A DNA stretch of 64,000 nt from Brevibacterium sp. RIT 803 (GTDB lineage: Bacteria > Actinomycetota > Actinomycetes > Actinomycetales > Brevibacteriaceae), in assembly GCF_016892625.1 (NCBI RefSeq), contig NZ_JAFEMW010000002.1, positions 558,001 to 622,000 of the forward strand, given 5' to 3'. Below, piece by piece: positions 1 to 8,318 of the stretch; positions within the stretch are counted from its first letter, which is position 1; the number at the start of each line of letters is the position of its first letter. The position numbers and the translations under genes are program-made. Under the pieces are notes generated by a model. It worked only from the letters and a program-made list of their open reading frames with translations, searched no databases and was not told where the DNA came from.

Positions 1-92
1 TGCCCCGCGTGGTCGCCATGGCCCGCGTGGTCGCCATGGCCCGCGTGGCTGGCGTGACCGTTGTGATTCTCATGCTCATGCCCTGTACTCAT
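1..92 (-). CDS. His-rich N-terminus of a copper/heavy-metal P-type ATPase-like protein (partial)
   Basis: The minus strand from an ATG at 92 reads an open frame that leaves the window at position 1. The 30 visible residues are mostly His, Gly, Asp and Ala (starting MSTGHEHENHNGHASHAG), with a six-residue unit containing GHGDHA repeated. Such His-rich cytosolic tails are typical of CopB-type copper-exporting P-type ATPases, and also occur on some metal chaperones and cation diffusion facilitators. No catalytic domain is visible, so the family is inferred from the tail and from the CsoR-like operator immediately upstream at 102-122. The start site has only a weak GGTGG ribosome-binding sequence. 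Metal binding is likely; the exact protein is uncertain. Confidence 0.55.
   Translation of the reverse strand, partial: MSTGHEHENHNGHASHAGHGDHAGHGDHAG
3..56. repeat. Three 18-bp tandem repeats coding the His-rich tail
   Basis: Three consecutive 18-bp units at 3-20, 21-38 and 39-56 share the core CCCGCGTGG. The first two are nearly identical and the third diverges at its 3' side. In the minus-strand frame each unit encodes a Gly-His-Gly-Asp-His-Ala type hexapeptide, so the repeat changes the number of metal-binding His residues without changing the frame. The array may continue beyond the window edge. Confidence 0.7.
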
Positions 93-101
93 ACCGCCAC
101 C

Positions 102-122
102 ATATACCCCTTGGGGGTATAT
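102..122. promoter_or_regulatory. CsoR-like copper operator
   Basis: A perfect inverted repeat, ATATACCCC then TTG then GGGGTATAT, lies 9 bp upstream of the His-rich gene start. The TACCCC/GGGGTA arms match the known style of CsoR and related copper-sensing repressor operators. Copper-relieved repression of the minus-strand gene is inferred from sequence and position only. Confidence 0.65.
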
Positions 123-328
123 TGGAAGGTGTGAATCCTCACGCAGAAGGCCGGCCACGGGGTGCCGGCCCCGCACCTCAAGTCGTGGCACACGTTGCAT
201 AGTTGCGCATGTATCGGCAATACTTGCTCATGCTGTTCAACTTCGTGTCAGACTCATCCGCTTCGCTGAGAGTCGACTCGGATCAATCCCGGCTCGCTGA
301 CCGAGTCGGCCTCACTGCGGAGGATCTC

Positions 329-1840
329 ATGGATCTGCAACTCATCGTGGCGCTCATCGCCGGGATCGCGACGATCGTCGTCATCGTCTTAGCGACCCGC
401 CTCGACGCCTTCATCGCGCTTCTCACGGCAGCGGTCGTCACCGGCATCGTCGCCGGTCAGGACCTACTCTCACTCATCGACGCCATCACCACCGGCTTCG
501 GCAACACGCTGGCCAGCATCGGCATCGTCATCGGCCTGGGTGTCGGAATCGGCAAGATCCTCGAGGTCTCCGGTGCCGCGGACTCCCTGGCCCGTGCCTT
601 CCTGAGCGCCTTCGGCAAGGGCCGCGAGCCTTGGGCCATGGGCACCGTGGGCTCACTCGTGTCCATCCCGGTCTTCTGCGACTCCGGCTACGTCATCATG
701 AACCCACTGGCCCGCTCGATCGCCCGCGTCAAGCGCGGCGGATACGTCACCCTCGCTCTCGCCCTTGGCTGCGGCATGACGTTGACCCACCATATGGTCC
801 CACCGACCCCAGGACCGCTTGCCGCGACAGGCATCCTCGGCGCCGACATCGGTGCCGTCATCCTCACCGGCCTCATCTTCACCGTCATCCTCCTCCCGGT
901 CGTCGTCATCTACGCCCGTTGGATCGGACCGAAACTCGAACCCGTGCTCAACGCAAAGGTCAAGCACGACGTATACGGCTCGGTCACGACCACCTCAGCG
1001 GAAGGACATGCCGCAGGCGGGACCCGCGACAGCGGCAGCGCGGATGCTGGCCACGGCGAAGTTGCCACCGCGACTGATGACAACGCGGACGCCGCAGCCT
1101 CTGACGACAACGCGGACACCGTCAACAGCGAAACCGGTTCGACGAAGAGGCCCGGAGCCTTCCTCGGATTCCTCCCGCTCATCGTTCCCCTGCTGCTCAT
1201 CGTCGCCAACACCGTATCGACGGCCATCGACAAGAGCGCCCAAGGTGAGCTCTCCGGCGACGCCTACGAGCCTTCGTCCTGGGTCGCCCCGCTGGCCTTC
1301 CTCGGCAACCCGGTCATCGCGCTGATGATCGGCCTCGTCCTCGCCGTCTACACCCTGCTGCCCCGCGTGACTCCACGCAATAAGGTGCAGAACTGGTTGG
1401 CCGATGCAGCCGCCTCGGCGGGCCTCATCCTGCTCATCACCGGTGCCGGTGGAGCCTTCGGCATGGTGCTCACCGAATCAGGTGTCGGTGATGCCCTCGC
1501 CGAGGCGATCGCCTCGATCAGCCTTCCGGCCTTCCTCGTGCCCTTCCTCATCGCCTCCCTGGTGCGCATCGCACAGGGTTCGGGAACGGTCGCGATGATC
1601 ACCGCGGCCTCGGTCACCGCTCCGCTCATCGCCCCGCTCGGTCTGAGCCCACTGGTCGCGGTCATGGCCTGCACCGCGGGCTCGATGGTCTTCTCCTACT
1701 TCAACGACTCCTACTTCTGGGTCGTCACCCGCTTCACCGGCCTCGACGGCATCAACGCCATCAAGGGCTGGTCGGGCATCACCACCGCTGTGTGGGCCGG
1801 TTCCATTCCGCTGCTGTTCGTGCTCGACTTGATCGTATGA
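329..1840 (+). CDS. GntP-family gluconate/sugar-acid:H+ symporter
   Basis: A 503-residue polytopic membrane protein of the GntP family, which imports gluconate and related sugar acids by proton symport. Family motifs include FCDSGYVIMNPL near residue 115 and HHMVPPTPGP near residue 155. A long hydrophilic Asp/Ala/Thr-rich loop (roughly residues 225-270, containing a repeated DDNAD) separates the two membrane halves. I chose the ATG at 329 because GGAGG sits 5 nt before it; an in-frame ATG at 203 would add 42 polar residues with no ribosome site. The stop overlaps the next start (ATGA at 1837-1840). The downstream kinase and PdxA2 suggest the cargo is a four-carbon acid such as threonate or erythronate rather than gluconate. 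Confidence 0.88.
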   Translation: MDLQLIVALIAGIATIVVIVLATRLDAFIALLTAAVVTGIVAGQDLLSLIDAITTGFGNTLASIGIVIGLGVGIGKILEVSGAADSLARAFLSAFGKGREPWAMGTVGSLVSIPVFCDSGYVIMNPLARSIARVKRGGYVTLALALGCGMTLTHHMVPPTPGPLAATGILGADIGAVILTGLIFTVILLPVVVIYARWIGPKLEPVLNAKVKHDVYGSVTTTSAEGHAAGGTRDSGSADAGHGEVATATDDNADAAASDDNADTVNSETGSTKRPGAFLGFLPLIVPLLLIVANTVSTAIDKSAQGELSGDAYEPSSWVAPLAFLGNPVIALMIGLVLAVYTLLPRVTPRNKVQNWLADAAASAGLILLITGAGGAFGMVLTESGVGDALAEAIASISLPAFLVPFLIASLVRIAQGSGTVAMITAASVTAPLIAPLGLSPLVAVMACTAGSMVFSYFNDSYFWVVTRFTGLDGINAIKGWSGITTAVWAGSIPLLFVLDLIV

Positions 1841-3210
1841 GCCAGCGCAGCCCTCGTATCCTCATCGTCGCCGACGACCTCACCGGCGGCAATGCCTGCG
1901 GTGCTCTCTTCGCCGAGGCGGGTCTGCGGACCATCACCGTGACCGGGACCAGTCGGTCCGAGACGGTCAACCTCGATGACCTGCTCGACGACTACGACGC
2001 TGTCGTGCTCAACGCCGATTCCCGGCATCTTCCCCCGGAGAAGGCCGCCGAACTCACCGAATCGCTCATCGACATCACCAGCGACATCGACCTCGTTGCC
2101 TGCCGCATCGACACAACACTGCGAGGCAACGTCGGCCCTTCTGCCGAGGCTGCACTCAACGCTCGCAGACGGGCAGCCGAATCGGCCGGTGGACGGAAGA
2201 AGCGGGTCATGGGTCTCTGCGTTCCTGCGTTTCCCACAGCGGGTCGAACCACTATCCAGGGCCGACAGCTCCTTGAAGGCCGACTGCTCGAGCACACTGA
2301 GCTCAAACACGATGTCCGCTCCCCCATGCACACATCCGATGTCGACGCGATCCTGCGAACCGGCACCGATCTCGACGCGCACCTCATCGAGATCTCGACG
2401 GTGCTGTCCGGGCACTGGGCGATTCGGTCCGAGGTCCTCGACGCCATCTCCGATGGGACCGACATCATCATCGCCGACGCCCTGACTGAGGACCACGTCA
2501 GACTTGTCGGATCTGTCGTCGCCTCGGTCACGAGGGAGATCGCAGAAGACTCCACCGGGGCGGACAGCTTCGGCGCCCGAGCGCGGGCCGGTCTGCGCAA
2601 CGGCGAGGTCCTCGACTGGGTGACCATCGATCCCGGCCCCGGCAGCCTCGCCCTCGCGCTGTCCCTACTGCCGACTCGTCCCGGAGGTGCGATCCTCGGA
2701 ATCTCAGGATCGGCCACTGAGGTGACACGAGCCCAGCTGGCTAAGCTCGCCGAGGATCCGACGATCGCCTTGATCCGCACCATCCTCGATGAGGAGAACC
2801 TCCCCGATGTCGAGGCCACACTCGAACGGGTCGAGGAGGTCACCTCGGCGCGGGCGATCATCATCGCCACCGTGCTCGAGTCCGGTGATCTGCTCGATCT
2901 CAGCAATGAGCAATCGGAGATGACGACGAAGCGACTGGCCATGATTGCGGCCGCCGTCATGAGCTCCCCCGTGATCACGGGTCTCTATACGACTGGAGGC
3001 GATGTCACGGCCATGGTGATGAGAGCCGTGGGCGCAGTCGGGATGGAGATCGAGAAGGAGATCGTCCCACTGGCAGTGGGCGGTCGCCTCGTCGGAGGAA
3101 GCGCAGACGGTCTGCCGATCGTAACGAAAGGCGGACTTATCGGGGACTCGGGTACGGCTGTCAAGTGCCTTGACTACCTCATGGCGACCTCTCGCGTCGG
3201 ACAAGGATGA
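1837..3210 (+). CDS. Four-carbon acid sugar kinase (DUF1537 family)
   Basis: A 457-residue kinase of the DUF1537 family (OtnK/DtnK type), which phosphorylates D-threonate, D-erythronate or related four-carbon acids at the 4-hydroxyl using ATP. The N-terminal substrate domain opens with ILIVADDLTGGNACG, the family hallmark. The C-terminal nucleotide-binding domain ends with GRLVGGSADGLPIVTKGG and a GDSGT segment. The start overlaps the permease stop by four bases, and the PdxA2 partner follows 34 bp later. Kinase plus PdxA2 is the established pair for four-carbon acid degradation to dihydroxyacetone phosphate. The exact stereoisomer cannot be read from sequence by eye. Confidence 0.87.
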   Translation: MSQRSPRILIVADDLTGGNACGALFAEAGLRTITVTGTSRSETVNLDDLLDDYDAVVLNADSRHLPPEKAAELTESLIDITSDIDLVACRIDTTLRGNVGPSAEAALNARRRAAESAGGRKKRVMGLCVPAFPTAGRTTIQGRQLLEGRLLEHTELKHDVRSPMHTSDVDAILRTGTDLDAHLIEISTVLSGHWAIRSEVLDAISDGTDIIIADALTEDHVRLVGSVVASVTREIAEDSTGADSFGARARAGLRNGEVLDWVTIDPGPGSLALALSLLPTRPGGAILGISGSATEVTRAQLAKLAEDPTIALIRTILDEENLPDVEATLERVEEVTSARAIIIATVLESGDLLDLSNEQSEMTTKRLAMIAAAVMSSPVITGLYTTGGDVTAMVMRAVGAVGMEIEKEIVPLAVGGRLVGGSADGLPIVTKGGLIGDSGTAVKCLDYLMATSRVGQG

Positions 3211-3244
3211 CATTTCACAGATGAAACCACACAAGGAGACTGAC

Positions 3245-4288
3245 ATGACCACACCCGTACTCGCCATGACCGTGGGCGACCCGGTGGGCATCGGCCCCGA
3301 GATCACCGCGACCGTGCTCGCTGAATTCTCCGGCCGCGAGGACCAGCACGGTGTCGCAGTAGCCGACCTTGCCGTGATGAAACGCGCCGTCGACGTCCTG
3401 GGACTCGACGTGGAACTGAGAACCATCACCGACTGGTCGACACCTGCCGCCGGGCAGGGCGTCATCGACGTCTTCGACATCGGCGTGCTCGGCGATGATC
3501 TGCCGGAATGGGGCGTCGTCGATGCTCGCGCAGGTCAGGCCGCAGTGACCGCGATCGAGGTCGCCACAAAGGCAGCGATGAATCGCGAGATCGCCGGCAT
3601 CGTCACCGGCCCCATCAACAAGGAAGCCGTGTGGAAGTCAGGGTCGAAGCACCTGGGTCACACAGAGATGCTCGGCGAGCTCACCGGCGTGACCAAGCAG
3701 GACACGATGTTCGTCGTCGAGAATACGAAGGTTCCCGAGCACAAGCTCCAGATCTTCTTCGCCACCCGCCATATGTCGCTGCGCAAGGCCATCGACGCAC
3801 TGACGATCGACACCCAGGTCGATTCCATCGAACGCGCCCATCGGGCTCTGCAGCTCTACGGGGTGGCCTCGCCGAGGTTGGCCGTCGCCGCGCTCAACCC
3901 GCACGGTGGTGAGAATGGTGCCTTCGGTGACGAGGAGATCGAGATCCTGCGACCCGCCGTTGAGCGCGTCGTCGACTCCGGTCTCGAGGTGACCGGCCCG
4001 ATTCCAGCGGACTCGGTCTTCCACCAGGGCCTGTCCGGCCGCTTCGACGGTATCCTCTCCCAGTATCACGACCAGGGCCACATCGCCTCGAAGACCTTCG
4101 ACTTCGACGGCACGATCTCCGTGACCGTGGGCCTGCCGATCCTGCGCACCTCGGTCGATCACGGCACGGCCTTCGACATCGCCGGTCAGGGCATCGCCGA
4201 TGCCGGCACCATGCGCTCGGCCTACACCGCCGCGATCGGCTACGCACCGTTCGTCGACGGCATCCGCGCCGAATACCTGCCCAAGTAA
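3245..4288 (+). CDS. pdxA2: PdxA2: 4-phospho-four-carbon-acid dehydrogenase (decarboxylating)
   Basis: A 347-residue protein of the PdxA family. PdxA proper oxidises 4-phosphohydroxy-L-threonine for vitamin B6 synthesis. The PdxA2 branch oxidises and decarboxylates 4-phospho-threonate or -erythronate to dihydroxyacetone phosphate. It opens with TVGDPVGIGPEI, and carries TGPINKEA, the metal-ligand motif LGHTEML, a second region NPHGGENGAFGDEE, and YHDQGHI. AAGGAG lies 7 nt before the ATG at 3245. Its place after the DUF1537 kinase argues for the catabolic rather than the B6 role. The last six codons are duplicated just past the stop (separate entry). Confidence 0.87.
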   Translation: MTTPVLAMTVGDPVGIGPEITATVLAEFSGREDQHGVAVADLAVMKRAVDVLGLDVELRTITDWSTPAAGQGVIDVFDIGVLGDDLPEWGVVDARAGQAAVTAIEVATKAAMNREIAGIVTGPINKEAVWKSGSKHLGHTEMLGELTGVTKQDTMFVVENTKVPEHKLQIFFATRHMSLRKAIDALTIDTQVDSIERAHRALQLYGVASPRLAVAALNPHGGENGAFGDEEIEILRPAVERVVDSGLEVTGPIPADSVFHQGLSGRFDGILSQYHDQGHIASKTFDFDGTISVTVGLPILRTSVDHGTAFDIAGQGIADAGTMRSAYTAAIGYAPFVDGIRAEYLPK

Positions 4289-4307
4289 CGAGTACCTGCC
4301 GAAGTAG
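4271..4307 (+). repeat. Duplicated gene end of pdxA2 (18 bp twice)
   Basis: The last 18 bases of pdxA2 (4271-4288, coding EYLPK and a stop) are followed after one base by a second copy at 4290-4307 that also reads EYLPK and stop, differing at three bases. The second copy fills most of the gap before the DeoR gene. Confidence 0.8.
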
Positions 4308-4317
4308 GATTTTCACC

Positions 4318-5049
4318 ATGGCGATTCGCACGGGCACACAGAAACGCCGCGAGGACATCCTGTCTCTGCTCAAGACCGGTTCGTGGACAATCTCCCGGCT
4401 GGCCGATGAGTTGGAGACCTCAGAGTCGACGATCCGGCGCGACCTGCGCGTGATGTCGGAGACCGGCGAGGTCCTCCGCACCATCGGCGGAGCCACTGCC
4501 GCCGGCTATGTCGAACCTCCGCTGGGACAGCGGATGGAGGCCAATGCCGAGGCCAAGGATGCGATTGCGGCGACCGCGATGGACCACCTCGGCGAGGGGA
4601 CCGTTCGCACGGTTTTCCTCGACGCCGGGTCGACGACGGTACGTTTGGCCGAGCGCATTCGCGATCGTCGTGATCTCACCATCATCACGCGCGGGCTCGA
4701 GATTGCGCTGGCTCTTGCCCACCCCAAAGGGCCGAAGGTCATCATGATCGGCGGTGAGGTCTCGACGATGTCCCATGGGACGACGGGTGCGCTGAGCGAC
4801 CATGCGCTCAGTCGACTCCACGTCGATGTCGCCTTCCTCGGTGCCGACGCAGTCGATCCCGCCAAGGGACTCGGCGAGCCGACCCTCGACGAGGCCCGGA
4901 CGAAGGAGCTCATCGCCGAACGTGCCAGGCACGTGGTTGTCCTCGCGGACAGGTCGAAATCACGACGCGATGTGGCCGCGTGGGCACCCCTGCCCGAGGG
5001 GTGGATCTGGATCAACGAGCTCGGGGTGCATGGCCACGGTCAAGGGTGA
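4318..5049 (+). CDS. DeoR-family transcriptional regulator
   Basis: A 243-residue DeoR-type regulator. The N-terminal winged helix-turn-helix (residues 10-60) contains ISRLADELETSESTIRRDL and the family's RTIGGA turn. The C-terminal effector domain has TVFLDAGSTTVRLAERI and LGADAVDPAKGLGEPT, the sugar-phosphate-binding segments of the family. It lies 29 bp downstream of pdxA2 as the last gene of the operon, so it is probably the local repressor, released by a phosphorylated intermediate of the pathway. No operator was identified with confidence. Confidence 0.85.
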   Translation: MAIRTGTQKRREDILSLLKTGSWTISRLADELETSESTIRRDLRVMSETGEVLRTIGGATAAGYVEPPLGQRMEANAEAKDAIAATAMDHLGEGTVRTVFLDAGSTTVRLAERIRDRRDLTIITRGLEIALALAHPKGPKVIMIGGEVSTMSHGTTGALSDHALSRLHVDVAFLGADAVDPAKGLGEPTLDEARTKELIAERARHVVVLADRSKSRRDVAAWAPLPEGWIWINELGVHGHGQG

Positions 5050-5092
5050 GCGTCCTCGCTCGGCCCAGCCCTCTTCCAGTCCCTGGTCATCC

Positions 5093-6067
5093 CTACTCCA
5101 TGGTCAGCACCAGTTTGCCTGTCGTCGCGTTCGTCTCACCTGTCTCATGAGCTTTCGCGGCATCGGTCAGTGGGAACGTGGCTGCGATCGTTGCCCGCAG
5201 CTGTCCGGTCTCGACAAGAGCAGCGATTTCGAGCATGCCCGCCTGATCGGCTTCGACGAGGATGGTCTCACCCCTGACGCCCAGAGCCTCGGCCTCTTCG
5301 AAGAGGCCCTTGGCCGGGACAGGAACCGTCGACACCATGATTCCACCTGGCTTGAGGGTCCGGAGGGAACGCAGCTGGTAGTCACCGCCGATGGTGTCGA
5401 AGGCGATGTCGATGTCGCGAGCCGCCTCGACGAAGTCCTCTTCGCGATAGTCGATCATCTCGTCAGCACCCAGGCCGCGGACGACATCATGCTTCGGTGC
5501 ACTCGCCGTGCCGATCACATAGGCTCCTCGCGCCTTCGCGATCTGCACCGCCACGTGCCCCACTCCGCCGGCAGCGGCATGGACGAGAACCCGATCACCG
5601 GGGGCGATCTTCGCAGTGTCGACCAGGGCCTGCCACGCGGTCAGCGCCACGAGTGGGAGTGCGCCCGCCTGCACATGGTCGACGGTGTGCGGCTTCTCTA
5701 CGAAGGCTCGTGTCGGACCCACAGCGTATTCGGCGTGTGCGCCGACGCCGAAGGGGTAGGGTAACATGCCGAAGACCTCATCGCCGGGCTTGAAGAGTGT
5801 CACTCCGACGCCCACCTGTTCGACGACCCCTGACACGTCCCAACCGAGGACGAATGGTGGATCGGGGAGGAAACGGGGACCGCTGCGGTGCTTCCAATCC
5901 GTGGGGTTCACGCCTGAGGCTTTGACCTTGATGAGGATCTGGCTGGGTCCCGGCTTCGGCTTTGGCAGCTCCACCTCGTGGAGGACCTCGGGGCCACCGA
6001 ACTCGGTCTGGCTCATGGCCTTCATCGTCGCTGCGTCTGTGTGGGCGCTGCTGTTTGCGTCAGTCAT
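5093..6067 (-). CDS. NADP-dependent quinone oxidoreductase-like MDR protein
   Basis: A 324-residue medium-chain dehydrogenase/reductase of the zinc-free quinone oxidoreductase type. The N-terminal GroES-like domain has GPEVLHEVELPKPKPG and SGVNPTDWKHR. The Rossmann domain has VLVHAAAGGVGHVAVQIAKARGA for NADPH binding. No structural zinc cysteines are visible. Start choice is uncertain: ATG at 6067 has a GAGG very close to it, an upstream GTG at 6100 and an ATG at 6025 are alternatives. It is convergent with the DeoR gene and not obviously part of either neighbouring pathway. Confidence 0.8.
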   Translation of the reverse strand: MTDANSSAHTDAATMKAMSQTEFGGPEVLHEVELPKPKPGPSQILIKVKASGVNPTDWKHRSGPRFLPDPPFVLGWDVSGVVEQVGVGVTLFKPGDEVFGMLPYPFGVGAHAEYAVGPTRAFVEKPHTVDHVQAGALPLVALTAWQALVDTAKIAPGDRVLVHAAAGGVGHVAVQIAKARGAYVIGTASAPKHDVVRGLGADEMIDYREEDFVEAARDIDIAFDTIGGDYQLRSLRTLKPGGIMVSTVPVPAKGLFEEAEALGVRGETILVEADQAGMLEIAALVETGQLRATIAATFPLTDAAKAHETGETNATTGKLVLTME

Positions 6068-6123
6068 ATCCTCATCATGTCCGATCCCGAAGATCGACAC
6101 CAGTGCATCGGGATGCTCAAGCC

Positions 6124-6252
6124 CATTCAGATGAGCAGGGCTATGCTGTGCGCCTCGGCGACGAGGAAATGCTCCAGTACGTGAACACCTGGCTGCATAT
6201 CGTCAAGAACGACGGAACGAATGACAAGGCCGAAGAATCGTGGTTCGGTTAG
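6124..6252 (+). pseudogene. C-terminal relic of a periplasmic solute-binding protein
   Basis: About 42 codons ending at TAG 6250-6252 read GYAVRLGDEEMLQYVNTWLH, then IVKNDGTNDKAEESWFG. This matches the last segment of family 3 (amino-acid type) ABC solute-binding proteins, where a YAVR-D stretch, an N-W-L helix and a terminal WFG are typical. There is no start, signal peptide or remaining domain upstream; the frame runs back into the 5' end of the minus-strand MDR gene. It is best read as the leftover tail of a deleted transporter gene. Confidence 0.65.
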
Positions 6253-6270
6253 GCCGACATCCCAGCAGCT

Positions 6271-7188
6271 TCAGGCCCCGTCAGGTGCCAGCACAATGTC
6301 GAAACGCGCCCGCGACCAGGTCTGGCCCTCCAAGTCACGGCCATCGGGAGTGGGTGTGTCCGCGGATTGCTGTTCGAAGTTCTTGATGAGTGACTCTTTG
6401 ACGCCGAAGACGGTGTCCGACGTCAGCAGCTCATCGCCCTCGACGAAGATGTGGGTGACAAGGGTGCGCATCTGGGGTGCGGTGACCATGAAGTGCAGGT
6501 GGCTGGCCCGCATCGGCGAGCGCCCTGTGTCGGCAAGCAATTGGCCGACCGGTCCGTCGTCTGGAATCGCGTACGGCGTCGGAGTCAGGCCCCAGAAGCG
6601 GAACGAACCGTCCTCTTCGGCGAACAGGTGTGCCCGTCCATAGACCCGGTCGTCCTCGTGTTGGACGTCGTAGAGACCTTCCTCGTCGGCCTCCCACACT
6701 TCGATGCGAGCTCCGGGAATCGGATTGTCCTCGGTGTCGCGAACGACTCCTTCGACCCAGCTGGGCTGGCCTGTGCCTCCCCCGGCGATGTCGCCACCGT
6801 TGTCGATCAGTGGTGCGTCGTCGACGAAGAAGGGACCGAAGACGGTCGCCTCGGTGGCGTTCTTGTATGGCTGGTTGCTCACGTTGATCGTCTGCATGGA
6901 GGCGCCGAGGACGTCGGAGAGGAGGATGAATTCCTGTCGCTGGTCATCCGTGATGTTCCCGACCTTCGTGAGGAACTCGATCGTGGCGATCCATTCGGCC
7001 TCGGTCAGTCGCACGTCCCTGATGAAGCCGTGCAGGTGTTTGACCAGCGAGGTCATCAGCTGGGTGAGTCGTTCGTCGGTACAGCCAGCGAACGACGCCG
7101 TCACAGTGTCGATGAGCCTCTCTTCCACTTCGGCCGGGGTGAGCCCCTGGGATCCGTTGGCTGGTGTGGTGTCATTGCTGTTCGTCAT
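6271..7188 (-). CDS. Hydroxyquinol (or catechol) 1,2-dioxygenase
   Basis: A 305-residue intradiol ring-cleavage dioxygenase that opens an ortho-dihydroxy ring using non-haem Fe(III). The four iron ligands are visible: Tyr173 in GLYDVQ, Tyr206 in [13 protein letters not shown], and His230 and His232 in RASHLHFM. The N-terminal dimerisation domain (residues 20-110) is also present. GGGAGG precedes the ATG at 7188. Its neighbours, a maleylacetate reductase and a flavin monooxygenase, point to hydroxyquinol (1,2,4-trihydroxybenzene) as substrate, giving maleylacetate. Catechol as substrate would not need the reductase next door. Confidence 0.88.
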   Translation of the reverse strand: MTNSNDTTPANGSQGLTPAEVEERLIDTVTASFAGCTDERLTQLMTSLVKHLHGFIRDVRLTEAEWIATIEFLTKVGNITDDQRQEFILLSDVLGASMQTINVSNQPYKNATEATVFGPFFVDDAPLIDNGGDIAGGGTGQPSWVEGVVRDTEDNPIPGARIEVWEADEEGLYDVQHEDDRVYGRAHLFAEEDGSFRFWGLTPTPYAIPDDGPVGQLLADTGRSPMRASHLHFMVTAPQMRTLVTHIFVEGDELLTSDTVFGVKESLIKNFEQQSADTPTPDGRDLEGQTWSRARFDIVLAPDGA

Positions 7189-7247
7189 GGTGTGTCCTCC
7201 CGTGGTGCGTCAGAACTGGGGCCGGTGCTCGGCTCAGCGCTTTGTGT

Positions 7248-8318
7248 TCAGCTCAGGGTTGCGGGGTCGCTGCCGTTCAACGCCGCGGTCAGCAGTTCAC
7301 TCAACTCTTCGGCGGTGACTTCACGCGGGTTGTTCGCGGGAATGGCCTGCAGTGACAATTCGGTTGCTTGGGTGACGTCAGCGGCGGTGAAGCCGAGTTC
7401 CGACAGCGCCGTCGGTGCGCCGACAGCGCTGCGAAGTCTCTGGAGCCCGTCGAGTGCAGTCGGTGCGCCGAAAGCTGCGGCCATGCGCTGCTCCGCATCT
7501 CCGGCGGCCGGAGCATTGAAGGCCAGAACGTAGGGCAGGACCGTCGCGTGCGTCTGCGCGTGCGGCAGGTTGAAGGTTCCGCCGAGCACATGGGCAATCT
7601 TGTGATGCATCCCCGACCCCGCCGAGGCGAACGCCACCGCAGCGAGATAAGCGCCGTAGAGGGTACGTTCGAGTCCGTCGAGGTCCGTCGAGTCTGCCCG
7701 CACCGACGGCAGCCCCTCGTTCAGCGCCCGAATCCCTTCGACTGCAAGCGCCTGGTTGATCGGGTCGGCTCGAGGACCCCAGAGCGAGTCGATGCAGTGC
7801 GCCAGTGCGTTAAGCCCGGAGGCCACTGCGAGGTCGCCGGGCAGGTCACGGATGAGTTCGGCGTCGTAGACGACTGTCGCCGGCAGAACCTTATCGTCGA
7901 TGCCGGTCTTTTTGCGGGCGTTCTCGGTACGGCCCCACACGTTCGTCGCTTCCGAACCGGAGAACGTGGTCGGCACGGCGATGATCGGGACCTTCGTCTC
8001 CAGTGCCACCGCTTTGCCCAGTCCTGTCGCTGAACCGCCTCCGACGGAGACGACGAGGTCGATGTCCTTGTCACGGGCTGCGGCAACGGCCCGATCGGCC
8101 ACTTCGGCGGGGACGTGCATGACGACCTCCCGGTGCCACAAGGCCACTGAGAAGTGCTCGTCGAAGTCAGCGACCTTCTCGGTTGCCGACTTGGAGATGA
8201 TGACCATGACGTTGTCTGCGCCGAGTCGGTCGATCTCAGCGGCGATTTTCTCCGCGGCCTCTCCTGCGCCGAAGATGACCCGTTGGCCCAGTGTCGTGTG
8301 TTCGAAGTTCAAAGTCAT
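7248..8318 (-). CDS. Maleylacetate reductase (iron-containing alcohol dehydrogenase family)
   Basis: A 356-residue member of the group III alcohol dehydrogenase family that reduces maleylacetate to 3-oxoadipate with NAD(P)H. Visible motifs are GGGSATGLGKAVAL for dinucleotide binding, AVPTTFSGSEATNVWG, and the metal-site region GSGMHHKIAHVLGG followed by PHAQTHATVLPY. The start overlaps the stop of the monooxygenase by four bases (ATGA at 8318-8315), so the two are translationally coupled. The dioxygenase gene follows 59 bp downstream. The product feeds the beta-ketoadipate route, whose later genes are not in this window. Confidence 0.88.
   Translation of the reverse strand: MTLNFEHTTLGQRVIFGAGEAAEKIAAEIDRLGADNVMVIISKSATEKVADFDEHFSVALWHREVVMHVPAEVADRAVAAARDKDIDLVVSVGGGSATGLGKAVALETKVPIIAVPTTFSGSEATNVWGRTENARKKTGIDDKVLPATVVYDAELIRDLPGDLAVASGLNALAHCIDSLWGPRADPINQALAVEGIRALNEGLPSVRADSTDLDGLERTLYGAYLAAVAFASAGSGMHHKIAHVLGGTFNLPHAQTHATVLPYVLAFNAPAAGDAEQRMAAAFGAPTALDGLQRLRSAVGAPTALSELGFTAADVTQATELSLQAIPANNPREVTAEELSELLTAALNGSDPATLS

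Noticed and set aside
1992..2978. Long minus-strand frame of 328 codons opposite the DUF1537 kinase, and many similar long shadow frames (e.g. 34264-35259, 35240-36418)
   Set aside because: Mirror frames of strongly coding GC-rich genes, without domains, start sites or independent spacing.
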